NCBI RefSeq assembly: GCF_011303755.1
Contig: NZ_CP049885.1
Span: forward strand, 1,408,001-1,472,000
Length of the DNA: 64,000 nt
Reading direction: 5' to 3'
Source: Acidovorax sp. HDW3
GTDB taxonomy: Bacteria; Pseudomonadota; Gammaproteobacteria; Burkholderiales; Burkholderiaceae_C
Within the stretch, counting starts at the first letter, position 1, and each line of letters begins with the position of its first letter. A program made the position numbers and the translations under genes. Positions 57,027 through 64,000 of this stretch are shown here, piece by piece. Below the pieces are notes generated by a model that was not told the origin of the DNA, did not search any database, and was given only the letters and a program-made list of their open reading frames with translations.

Positions 57027-57084
57027 TACGCCCTGAACTTTTTCCCTTTCCTTTTCTCTGACCGCTTCATTTTCTGGAGACCTT

Positions 57085-57663
57085 ATGCACCGCTTTGCCA
57101 AAATCACCGCCGCCGCCCTGTTGACCGCCGCCTGCGCCGCCCCGGCCCTGGCCGCCCCTGAGACCTACGCCGTGGACAGCACGCACAGCTTCCCCAGCTT
57201 CTCGTACAGCCACTTTGGCCTGTCGCAGCAAATCTCCAAGTTCGACAAGACCACCGGCACCGTGACGCTGGACAAGGAAGCCAAGACCGGCGCCGTCGAT
57301 GTGACCATCGACATGACCACGGTCGATACCGGCTTTGACGTCTTCAACGGCCACATCCAGGGCGAAGACTTCCTCGACACCGCCAAGTACCCCACGGCCA
57401 CGTTCAAGTCCACCCACGTCACCTTCGAGGGTGACAAGCCCGTCAGCATCGACGGCAACCTGACCATCAAGGGCGTGACCAAGCCTGTGACGCTGAAAGT
57501 GACGCACTTCGTCGCCAAGCCGCATCCCATGCTCAAGAAGGATGCCATCGGCGCCAACGCCAGCACCACCATCAAGCGCAGCGAATTCAACGCCGGCAAA
57601 TACGCCCCGAACGTGGGCGACGACGTGACCATCACCGTCTCGCTCGAAGCCGTGAAGAAATAA
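57085..57663 (+). CDS. YceI-family periplasmic protein, second copy
   Basis: The 192-residue paralogue has a clear signal peptide (cut near ALA) and the YceI pattern [20 protein letters not shown], then [17 protein letters not shown]. It closes the b561/YceI operon and is followed by a strong terminator. The two copies are diverged, so they probably have distinct ligands or redox roles. Confidence 0.93.
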   Translation: MHRFAKITAAALLTAACAAPALAAPETYAVDSTHSFPSFSYSHFGLSQQISKFDKTTGTVTLDKEAKTGAVDVTIDMTTVDTGFDVFNGHIQGEDFLDTAKYPTATFKSTHVTFEGDKPVSIDGNLTIKGVTKPVTLKVTHFVAKPHPMLKKDAIGANASTTIKRSEFNAGKYAPNVGDDVTITVSLEAVKK

Positions 57664-57694
57664 CCCCCGGCCCAGCCTCCCTCCTCTGCGTCTG

Positions 57695-57729
57695 CCGCGC
57701 TGCACTTCCTCGTGCAGCGCGGTTTTTTT
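57695..57729 (+). terminator. Intrinsic terminator after yceI
   Basis: A perfect 11-bp stem CCGCGCTGCAC/GTGCAGCGCGG with a six-base loop is followed by seven T residues. Confidence 0.92.
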
Positions 57730-57772
57730 GTGTCCGGCTTTTCCCGAGGATAGGGCGCGGCACAATGCGCGC

Positions 57773-58420
57773 ATGAATGCCACGCCCTCCTCCATCGCCG
57801 ACCTGCGCAAGAGCTACGAGCGCGCCGAGCTGAGCGAAGACGCCTCCCTGGCCGATCCGCTGCAGCAGTTTGACCAATGGTTCCAGCAGGCCCTGAGCGC
57901 CCAGGTGCCCGAGCCCAACGCCATGACGGTCGCCACCGTCGGCCCCGACCTGCGCCCGAGCACGCGCATCGTGCTCATCAAGGGCTACGACGCGCAGGGC
58001 ATCGTCTGGTACACCAACTACGATAGCCGCAAGGGGCGCGAACTCGCCGGCAACCCTTTTGCCGCACTGCAGTTTCACTGGATCGAGCTCGAACGCGTGG
58101 TGCGCATCGAGGGCCAGGTGCAGCCGGTGAGCGCCGCCGAGAGCGATGCCTACTTTGCCAGCCGTCCGCTCGATTCGCGCATCGGCGCCTGGGCCAGCCC
58201 ACAAAGCCAGGTCATCCCCGGGCGCAGCCTGCTGGTGGCCAATGCCGCCAAGTACGGCGCGCAGTTTTTGCTGCAGCCCCCGCGCCCGCCGCACTGGGGC
58301 GGCTATCGCCTGGTACCCGAGCGCTGGGAATTTTGGCAAGGCCGCAAGAGCCGCCTGCACGACCGGCTGCAATACCGCCGCGAGGGCGAGAGCTGGCGGC
58401 GCGAGCGCCTCGCGCCTTGA
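57773..58420 (+). CDS. pdxH: Pyridoxamine 5'-phosphate oxidase
   Basis: The 215-residue FMN enzyme makes pyridoxal 5'-phosphate. Conserved features are [54 protein letters not shown] and the C-terminal [20 protein letters not shown]. Length equals the family norm. I chose the ATG at 57773, since upstream in-frame codons start inside the terminator. Confidence 0.95.
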   Translation: MNATPSSIADLRKSYERAELSEDASLADPLQQFDQWFQQALSAQVPEPNAMTVATVGPDLRPSTRIVLIKGYDAQGIVWYTNYDSRKGRELAGNPFAALQFHWIELERVVRIEGQVQPVSAAESDAYFASRPLDSRIGAWASPQSQVIPGRSLLVANAAKYGAQFLLQPPRPPHWGGYRLVPERWEFWQGRKSRLHDRLQYRREGESWRRERLAP

Positions 58421-58514
58421 AAAACGGGGTTCTTTGCCGCTTTGATTGCGCTTTTACCGCCGACCAGCCCCTCTATGCTGACCCCGCGCCCACAGTGGAG
58501 CGCGGGAGACAGCC

Positions 58515-58631
58515 ATGCTTTTTAGCGACGCCGAAATCCATGCCGCCGTACAGCGGCTGCTGACCCTGGGCTATGCCGCCCTGACGCTGCGCGAGCGCGA
58601 CATCGTCCAGAGTCTGAGCGCCGTCTGCTGA
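58515..58631 (+). CDS. Small hypothetical protein, 38 residues
   Basis: The frame encodes MLFSDAEIHAAVQRLLTLGY followed by a basic-acidic helix ending LSAVC. It has a GGGAGA-type ribosome binding site just upstream and ends 6 bases before the convergent receptor gene. The predicted single or paired helix shows no family I recognise. It could be a real short protein or chance. Confidence 0.35.
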   Translation: MLFSDAEIHAAVQRLLTLGYAALTLRERDIVQSLSAVC

Positions 58632-58637
58632 CGCAGA

Positions 58638-60623
58638 TTAAAAATCCACGCGCATCCCAAGCACCAGGTTGCGCCCGGCCAGCGGCGCAGCCTCCTTGAT
58701 GAACGAGGTGTGCGCCCAGGCCAGGCGGTTCGTCAGGTTCTGCCCCTTGGCGTACAGCTGCCAGGGGCCGCTGCGGTAGCTCAGGCCCAGGTTCAACATG
58801 CCGTAGCCGGGGGTGGACGTCTCCAGCGCTGCCACGCGGTTCTGGCGCGCCACCTGCAGCCATTCAGCCTCGCCTTGCCAGCCCTGCCAGCGGGCGTCCA
58901 GACGCAAGCCGGCGCGGGCCGCAGGAATGCGCGGCAGGTCGCCGCCGGCGGCAAAACGCGCGCGCACCAGGTCGCCCAGCACCGTCACGCCCCAATGCGC
59001 ATTCAAGCGCTGGCGCAGCTGCGCCTCCAGGCCGGTAAAGAGCGCGTCTTGCTGGCTGTATTGCAGCAGCTGCAGGCCCTGCTGCACATCGAGCGTGCGG
59101 CCGTAGATGTAGTCGTGCACGCGGTGGTGGTAGGCGCTCAGGCTCCAGGTGGTGGCGCCAGCCGTTTTGCGCAGGGCCAGCTCCAGCGCCGCCGTCGTCT
59201 CCGGGCGCAATCCGGGGTCGCCCAATTCGTAGCTGTTGGTGGCCATGTGCAGGCCCTGGGCGTACAGCTCCTCGGCGCTGGGCAGGCGGCTGGCGTAGCT
59301 GGCGTTGGCCTGCACGGCGTAGCCGGGGCGCCATTGCCAGCGCGCCTGCAGCGCCAGGGACGTGGCCTGGTGCGAGCCCTGCAGGCCCTTCTCGGGTGCG
59401 CTCACGCGCTGGCGCTCGTGGCGCAGCGCGGCCGTCCAATGCCACTGCTGCCAGCGGTATTCCTCCAGGGCAAACAGGCCCAGGCGCTGCGTGCGGCTGG
59501 CGGGTACGTAAGCCTCCTCGCCCTCGGCGCTGAAGTCGCGCTGCAGCAGCGTCATGCCCAGCAGGCCCTGCCAACCCGCCAGCGGCGCGTGTTGCAGCTC
59601 CAGACGCAAGTCCTGCGCCCGGTTGCGAAAGGTGGTCACCACCTGCCCCGCCTCGGCTTCATCGTGCTGGTAGTCGGTATGGCCCGCACGCAGGCGCAGG
59701 GCCTGCCAGCCAGGGGCCGGGTTGCGCCATTCACCGCGCAGGTCCCAGCGCTGGCTGTGCATGTCCACCTGGGGCGGCGCCGCCGCCTCCGGAGCGCCCT
59801 GCGCCAGGTCGCAGTGCAGCTGCAGGCCATGGGCATGGCAACCCTCGTGCGCATGGTCGTGCCCCGGCAGGCCGTAGCGTGCCGTCTGGCGCGTATACGC
59901 CAGGCCCAGGTAACCCTGGGCGTGCAACCACGACAGGCCGAGGCTGGCATCGTCGTTGCGCCCCCAACTGCCCGGCAAGCGCCGGCCAGCAGCCCAACCA
60001 GCGCCGACGGCGTAGTCACCCGCATCACGGGCCAAGGCCTGGACATGCCAGGCCAGCGCCCCCTCGCCCCCGGTAAGAGCGACGGCGCCGGTTTTTTCCC
60101 CGGCGTTGCTGCCCCAGAGCAGCTCGGCGCGGCCCGCGTGGCCTTGCGCCGGCAAGGCGGTGGGCACCTTGTCGTCCTGCACGTTGAGCACGCCGGCGGC
60201 CGGGTTGCCACCGTAGAGCAACGCCGCCGGCCCGCGCAGCAGCTCGATCTGGCTCGCCAGCAGCGGCTCGACGGTAATGCGGTGATCCGGGCCGACGTTG
60301 GCAGCATCCTGCACCGGCGCCCCATCGCTGAGCACCGGCGTGCGTTCGCCCGTCATGCCGCGCAGCACCGGACGGTTGGCGCCAGCGCCAAAGGGGCTGG
60401 CGTGGATGCCAGGCTCGCCCGCCAGCGTCTCGCCCAGGGTAGCGGCGCGCTGGCGCTGCAGGGCCTCACCCTCCAGGATCAGGCTGGGCGCTGCCAGCTC
60501 GGGCGGCAGTGCACCGGCCGAGACCGTGAGCTCAGGCAAGGTGTCTTGGGATTCTTGGGCCTGCGCCGCCAGGCACAGGAAGGACAGCGCCCAGGCGGCG
60601 CGGGGAAAAAAGCGATCAGTCAT
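58638..60623 (-). CDS. TonB-dependent receptor, ZnuD-like (zinc)
   Basis: The 661-residue outer-membrane receptor has a signal peptide (cut near AQA) and a plug with ILEGEALQRQRAATLGETLA and LRGMTGERTPVLSDGAPVQD. The barrel ends in VLGMRVDF. An extracellular-loop segment is rich in histidine and cysteine (GHDHAHEGCHAHGLQLHC), as in the ZnuD zinc receptors. I chose the ATG at 60623. A small partner gene lies upstream across a repeat copy. Confidence 0.85.
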   Translation of the reverse strand: MTDRFFPRAAWALSFLCLAAQAQESQDTLPELTVSAGALPPELAAPSLILEGEALQRQRAATLGETLAGEPGIHASPFGAGANRPVLRGMTGERTPVLSDGAPVQDAANVGPDHRITVEPLLASQIELLRGPAALLYGGNPAAGVLNVQDDKVPTALPAQGHAGRAELLWGSNAGEKTGAVALTGGEGALAWHVQALARDAGDYAVGAGWAAGRRLPGSWGRNDDASLGLSWLHAQGYLGLAYTRQTARYGLPGHDHAHEGCHAHGLQLHCDLAQGAPEAAAPPQVDMHSQRWDLRGEWRNPAPGWQALRLRAGHTDYQHDEAEAGQVVTTFRNRAQDLRLELQHAPLAGWQGLLGMTLLQRDFSAEGEEAYVPASRTQRLGLFALEEYRWQQWHWTAALRHERQRVSAPEKGLQGSHQATSLALQARWQWRPGYAVQANASYASRLPSAEELYAQGLHMATNSYELGDPGLRPETTAALELALRKTAGATTWSLSAYHHRVHDYIYGRTLDVQQGLQLLQYSQQDALFTGLEAQLRQRLNAHWGVTVLGDLVRARFAAGGDLPRIPAARAGLRLDARWQGWQGEAEWLQVARQNRVAALETSTPGYGMLNLGLSYRSGPWQLYAKGQNLTNRLAWAHTSFIKEAAPLAGRNLVLGMRVDF

Positions 60624-60714
60624 CACAAACCAAACCATGACACCGCCCTGCCCGGCAGGCAGCCAGGCAGGCACGGCAGCCTTGCAATGCCAGGCATTGA
60701 AGGCAAAAAACGGG

Positions 60715-60762
60715 GCTAACGCTTGTCAATCAAGCGCGAGCAGCTATCAAAAAAGGAGTATC
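60715..60762 (+). repeat. Short two-hairpin repeat, copy 15
   Basis: GCTAACGCTTGTCAATCAAG, CGCGAGCAGCTATC and AAAAAAGGAGTATC form a near-full copy between the ZnuD-like receptor and the upstream small gene, reaching the stop of the latter. Confidence 0.7.
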
Positions 60763-61117
60763 AAGCCCAGGGCGGGGCGCGTGCCTGGAAGGCGTAGAAC
60801 GGCGCCGCCGGCGCCTGTACGGCCAGGGGCGGCACGGGCACAAGGCCGGGCCACAAGGCCAGCAGTGGCGGCGGCTGCCAGGGGGGCGCGTGGCCCTGGG
60901 TGAGCTGATCGAGCTGCTCGCAATCGGCCGGGCTGTGGCCGGCAAACAGAGCCGCCAGCCCGTCAGCGTGCTGCGCAGCAGCGCTGCTGCCTGGCAGGTG
61001 CAGTACGCGGTGCATCTGCCCCAGGCTGGGTGCCAGCAGCAACGCCAGCCACAGCCAAGCCCAGACCCAACGGGGAGTCTGGCGGCGGTGAGCAAGGCGA
61101 TCAGTGGCAAACGGCAT
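60761..61117 (-). CDS. Small membrane-anchored protein next to the zinc receptor
   Basis: The 118-residue protein has one hydrophobic segment (WVWAWLWLALLLAPSLGQMH). A histidine/cysteine patch follows (GHSPADCEQLDQLTQGH), then a proline/alanine-rich tail. It resembles the DUF2946-type proteins beside metal TonB receptors, like the one at 12604. The ATG at 61117 was chosen. No Zur box of the GTTAT-N-ATAAC type was seen in the 80 bases upstream. A role in zinc uptake is inferred from context only. Confidence 0.55.
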   Translation of the reverse strand: MPFATDRLAHRRQTPRWVWAWLWLALLLAPSLGQMHRVLHLPGSSAAAQHADGLAALFAGHSPADCEQLDQLTQGHAPPWQPPPLLALWPGLVPVPPLAVQAPAAPFYAFQARAPPWA

Positions 61118-61197
61118 GGCGGGCGGCGAGGATAACCCAGGGCGTGTGACCAGCAAATGACCAGCCAATGGCCGGTGAACGGCGCGCGTATCAGCAA

Positions 61198-61734
61198 TCA
61201 GCCTGTGGCCCGCAGATGCGGGGCGCACAGCGCCTGCACATGGGCGAGCTTGGGTTGCACCACCAGGGCGCAGTAGCGCTGGTGGGGCTGGCGCTCGAAG
61301 TAGTCCTGGTGGTAGTCCTCGGCCAGCCAGAAATTGTGCAACGGTTCCACCTCGGTCACGATGGGCGCGCCAGCCGGCCACTGCGCCTGCAGCGCCTGCA
61401 CCCAGGCCCGCACCTGGGCTTCTTGCGCGGCAGAGGTGCAATAAATGCCGCTGCGGTACTGGGTGCCCACATCGTGGCCCTGGCGGTTGCGCTGGGTTGG
61501 ATCGTGCGCGGCCATGAAAACTTCCAGCAACGCTTCCAGGCGGACCTGGGCCGGATCGAATTGCACACGCACCACTTCGGCGTAGCCGGTATCACCCTGG
61601 CAGACCTGCTCATACGTCGGCTGCGGCCCCTTGCCGTTGGCGTAGCCGCTTTCGACGGCAAGCACACCGCGCACCAAGGTGAACACGGCGTGCGTGCACC
61701 AAAAACAACCGCCGCCTAAAACCACCGTTTCCAT
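61198..61734 (-). CDS. msrA: Peptide-methionine (S)-S-oxide reductase
   Basis: The 178-residue enzyme repairs oxidised methionine. The active-site motif GGCFWC is at residues 8-13, followed by VLAVESGYANGKGPQPTYEQ and the family core HDPTQRNRQGHDVGTQYRSG. HNFWLAEDYHQDYF follows. Only one catalytic resolving pattern is visible, typical of short MsrA. I chose the ATG at 61734. Confidence 0.95.
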   Translation of the reverse strand: METVVLGGGCFWCTHAVFTLVRGVLAVESGYANGKGPQPTYEQVCQGDTGYAEVVRVQFDPAQVRLEALLEVFMAAHDPTQRNRQGHDVGTQYRSGIYCTSAAQEAQVRAWVQALQAQWPAGAPIVTEVEPLHNFWLAEDYHQDYFERQPHQRYCALVVQPKLAHVQALCAPHLRATG

Positions 61735-61817
61735 GCCACTCTCCCGATACCCTGGAAGGTTGAGCGTAGCGTTTTTGCCTTCTCTGCGTTGACGGCACGG
61801 CAAAGCCCCGGCTAGCA

Positions 61818-61839
61818 TTACTGACCCGTTAGTCAATAA
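61818..61839. promoter_or_regulatory. TetR-type operator before the TetR gene
   Basis: The 22-base near-palindrome TTACTGAC-N6-GTCAATAA ends 6 bases before the TetR start codon. Its arms (TTAxTGAC/GTCAxTAA) are typical of AcrR/TetR sites, so the regulator probably represses its own pump operon. Confidence 0.65.
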
Positions 61840-61844
61840 GCACT

Positions 61845-62558
61845 TTGAATTCCTCCCCTGCCCCCCTCCCCGCTGCCCCGTCCACACCGGGCGCCCCGGC
61901 CGACAGTGCGCGCCGCAGCCGCCGCAAAGACGCCCGCCCTGGCGAGCTGCTCGACGCCGCGCTCGATCTGTTCGTGGAAAAAGGCTTTGCCGCCACACGG
62001 GTGGAGGAGGTGGCGGCGCGCGCCGGCGTCTCCAAGGGCACGCTGTTTTTGTATTTCCCGAGCAAACTCGAACTCTTCAAAGCCGTGGTGCGGCACAACA
62101 TTGCCGGGCGGTTTGACGAGTGGCGCGAGGAAATGCGCGATTTTGACGGCAGTTCGTGCGAATTGCTGCGCCACTGCTTTACGGTCTGGTGGCAGCGCAT
62201 TGGTGCCACCAAGGCGTCGGGCATCACCAAGCTGATTCTGAGCGAGGCCGGTAATTTTCCGGAACTGGCACAGTTTTACCGCCAGGAAGTCATCGCCGTC
62301 GGCCAGGAGCTGATCCGCAACATCCTGCAGCGCGGCATGGCCAGCGGCGAGTTCCGCGCCATCGACCTGGACTACGCCATCTACCTCGTGATCGCCCCCA
62401 TGATTTTTCTCATGACCTGGCGCCACTCCATCGGCATGTGCGTGCCCGACGCACTCGGGCTCACGCCCGAAGAGTTCATCGCCGTGCAGGTGGACAACCT
62501 GCTGCTGGGGCTGTGCACACGCCCCGTTCCTGCCCCAACTTCTTACTGCACACCATGA
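61845..62558 (+). CDS. TetR-family repressor of the downstream RND pump
   Basis: The 237-residue protein has an N-terminal disordered leader and the TetR DNA-binding helices (GELLDAALDLFVEKGFAATR, then ARAGVSKGTLFLYFPSKLEL). A C-terminal ligand domain follows. No ATG precedes the domain, so the TTG at 61845 is the probable start. Its stop overlaps the adaptor start (ATGA), which places it at the head of the pump operon. Confidence 0.88.
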   Translation: MNSSPAPLPAAPSTPGAPADSARRSRRKDARPGELLDAALDLFVEKGFAATRVEEVAARAGVSKGTLFLYFPSKLELFKAVVRHNIAGRFDEWREEMRDFDGSSCELLRHCFTVWWQRIGATKASGITKLILSEAGNFPELAQFYRQEVIAVGQELIRNILQRGMASGEFRAIDLDYAIYLVIAPMIFLMTWRHSIGMCVPDALGLTPEEFIAVQVDNLLLGLCTRPVPAPTSYCTP

Positions 62559-63721
62559 AACGCTGGACTCCCTGGGTGGCTGCGGCCATCGTCCTCGCAC
62601 TGCTGGGCCATGGCGCCTGGCGCGCCGTCTCCGCCCGCAAGGTCCAGCAACAGGCCCAGGCAGCGCTAAGCCAGGAGCGCGCCCTGACGCCCATAATGCT
62701 ACAAAAATCAGAGCTACTCACGCTTGAAGTACGGGCGATAGAGGCCAATTTGCCTGTATCTGGCGTGCTGCGCGCGCTGCACAGCGCCAGCATCAAGGCG
62801 CGGGTGCCGGGCGAGCTGCAGGGCCTGGCGCTGCGCGAGGGCGACAGCGTGCGTGCTGGCCAGGAGGTCGCCCGCATCGACGCCACCGAATCCGCCGCCC
62901 GCCTGCGCCAGGCACAGCAGCAGGCCGAGGCGGCGCAGGCGCAAGTCGAAATTGCGCGCCGCCAGCTCGACAACAACCGCGCCCTGGTCAGCCAGGGCTT
63001 TATTTCGTCCACCGCACTGCAAACTGCCGAGGCCAACTGGCAGGCGGCGCAGGCCAACTGGCAAGCAGCCAACGCCGCTGCCGACGTGGCGCGCAAAGCG
63101 CTGCAGGACACGGTGCTGCGCAGCCCGATCAGCGGCCAGGTGGCGCAGCGCCTGGCGCAAAACGGCGAGCGCCTGGGGGTCGATGCCAAGGTGCTGGAGG
63201 TGGTCGATCTCTCGCGCCTGGAGCTCGAAGCCCTGATCGCCCCGGCCGATGCGCCCCTGCTGCGCCTGGGCCAGCAGGCGCAGCTGCAGCTCGAAGGCAG
63301 CACGCACCGCGTGAGCGCCACCCTGGTGCGCATCAACCCCAGCGCCCAGGCCGGCAGCCGCGCCCTGCCGGTGTACCTGGCCATCGATGCCGCCCAGGCC
63401 GGCGCCGCCCGCGCCCTGCTGCGCCAGGGCCTGTACGTGCAGGGGCTGCTGGCCACCGGCAGCACCCAGGCGCTGGCCCTGCCCGTGGCCGCCGTGCGCA
63501 ACGACAAACCCCAGCCCTACGTGCAAACCGTGGAAAACGGCAAGGTGGCGCACCGCACGGTGCAGCTGGGCGCGCGCAGCCAGATCGACGGCGCGCCCTG
63601 GGCCAGCGTGGCCGAGGGCCTGCAGCCCGGCGCCCAGGTGCTGCTCGGCGGCGTCGGCCTGCTGCGCGAGGGCACGCCGGTGCAGGCATCCACCGACGAC
63701 AGCGCCCCGGCGCAAAAGTGA
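62555..63721 (+). CDS. RND periplasmic adaptor, second pump
   Basis: The 388-residue adaptor has an N-terminal membrane anchor or signal and a lipoyl half (VPGELQGLALREGDSVRAGQ). A long helical hairpin full of alanine/glutamine and a second half with LRSPISGQVAQRLAQNGERL follow. Residues at about 46-62 are encoded by a repeat copy that falls before the lipoyl domain. The ATG overlaps the TetR stop. The pump gene begins 6 bases after its stop. Confidence 0.9.
   Translation: MKRWTPWVAAAIVLALLGHGAWRAVSARKVQQQAQAALSQERALTPIMLQKSELLTLEVRAIEANLPVSGVLRALHSASIKARVPGELQGLALREGDSVRAGQEVARIDATESAARLRQAQQQAEAAQAQVEIARRQLDNNRALVSQGFISSTALQTAEANWQAAQANWQAANAAADVARKALQDTVLRSPISGQVAQRLAQNGERLGVDAKVLEVVDLSRLELEALIAPADAPLLRLGQQAQLQLEGSTHRVSATLVRINPSAQAGSRALPVYLAIDAAQAGAARALLRQGLYVQGLLATGSTQALALPVAAVRNDKPQPYVQTVENGKVAHRTVQLGARSQIDGAPWASVAEGLQPGAQVLLGGVGLLREGTPVQASTDDSAPAQK
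62661..62740 (-). repeat. Short two-hairpin repeat, copy 16 (inside adaptor, diverged)
   Basis: GCGCTAAGCCAGGAGCGC, ATAATGCTACAAAAATCAGA, GCTACTCACGCTTG: scattered pieces of the repeat lie in frame in the adaptor gene. The assignment is weaker than for the other copies. Confidence 0.35.
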
Positions 63722-63727
63722 GCCGCC

Positions 63728-64000
63728 ATGTGGTTTACCAAAGTCAGCCTGCGCAACCCGGTGTTCGCCACCATGGTGATGCTTGCCTTCGTCGTGCTCG
63801 GCCTGTTTGCGCTGCAGCGGCTCAAGGTCGATCAGTTCCCCAACATCGACTTCCCCGTGGTGGTGGTGATGGTGGACTACCCCGGCGCCTCGCCCGAGAT
63901 CGTCGAGAGCGAGGTGACGAAAAAGATCGAGGAGGCGGTGAACTCCGTCGCCGGCATCAAGGCCGTGACCTCGCGCAGCTACGAGAGCAGCTCCGTCACC
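63728..64000 (+). CDS. RND efflux transporter, N-terminal part (cut by window edge)
   Basis: The first 91 residues are visible. They include the first membrane helix (NPVFATMVMLAFVVLGLFAL) and the start of the periplasmic porter domain with QFPNIDFPVVVVMVDYPGAS, then IEEAVNSVAGIKAVTSRSYE. This is the AcrB/MdtB hydrophobe type. It is the third gene of the TetR-adaptor-pump operon and continues beyond the window. Confidence 0.9.
   Translation, partial: MWFTKVSLRNPVFATMVMLAFVVLGLFALQRLKVDQFPNIDFPVVVVMVDYPGASPEIVESEVTKKIEEAVNSVAGIKAVTSRSYESSSVT

Overview
The window is GC-rich with dense, mostly co-directional operons. Its gene content (ArgA, BioB, sbp-cysTWA, a methylmalonyl/propionyl-CoA block, several RND pumps, paired LysR regulators and b561/YceI genes) and sequence style point to a betaproteobacterium of the Burkholderiales, most likely Comamonadaceae (Acidovorax/Alicycliphilus-like). 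That placement is inference from protein flavour; no rRNA or tRNA gene was seen. No stretch longer than about 300 bases lacks a gene.

Layout. 1-1068: end of the methionine ABC transporter (metN end, metI). 1156-4171: an aminotransferase, an azoreductase and a divergent LysR regulator. 4298-8612: sulfate uptake operon sbp-cysT-cysW-cysA with overlapping stops and starts, followed directly by dsbB. 8666-12963: iron-type outer membrane receptor with a PepSY membrane protein and a small DUF2946-like protein. 13062-21420: GAF/HD-GYP protein, argA, an acyltransferase and hrpA. 21434-23888: a small island with a BrnT-like toxin remnant and a tyrosine recombinase divergent from a KfrA-like coiled-coil DNA-binding protein. 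23899-34774: acyl-CoA ligase, a GntR regulator, then the propionyl-CoA to succinyl-CoA pathway (mutase, MeaB, carboxylase beta and alpha, epimerase-like VOC protein), with a VapBC-type pair lodged between mutase and meaB. 34887-36827: acyltransferase and bioB.

36963-44415 holds a cluster of two DUF2892 proteins, a rhodanese, TolC, an AhpD-like protein, an RND pump and its adaptor, divergent from an ArsR regulator. It resembles an enlarged sulfur-responsive ygaV/ygaP-type unit. 44556-52526 is a type I restriction-modification locus (hsdM, hsdS, hsdR) into which a REP/RAYT element and a HepT/MntA (HEPN/nucleotidyltransferase) module have been built. The MntA-like antitoxin is in frame with HsdS through a REP pair, so a single MntA-HsdS polypeptide is predicted. 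This is the most unusual object in the window. 52677-64000: glyoxalase, CotH-like lipoprotein, LysR with a b561/YceI operon, pdxH, a ZnuD-like zinc receptor with a partner, msrA, and a TetR-controlled RND pump that runs off the end.

A family of short two-hairpin repeats (core GCGCTTG-loop-CAAGCGC followed by AGCAGCTAT-A/T run-ATAGC) occurs at least 15 times, both between genes and in frame inside conserved genes (dsbB, hrpA, hsdR, an RND pump, an adaptor). I know of no name for it.
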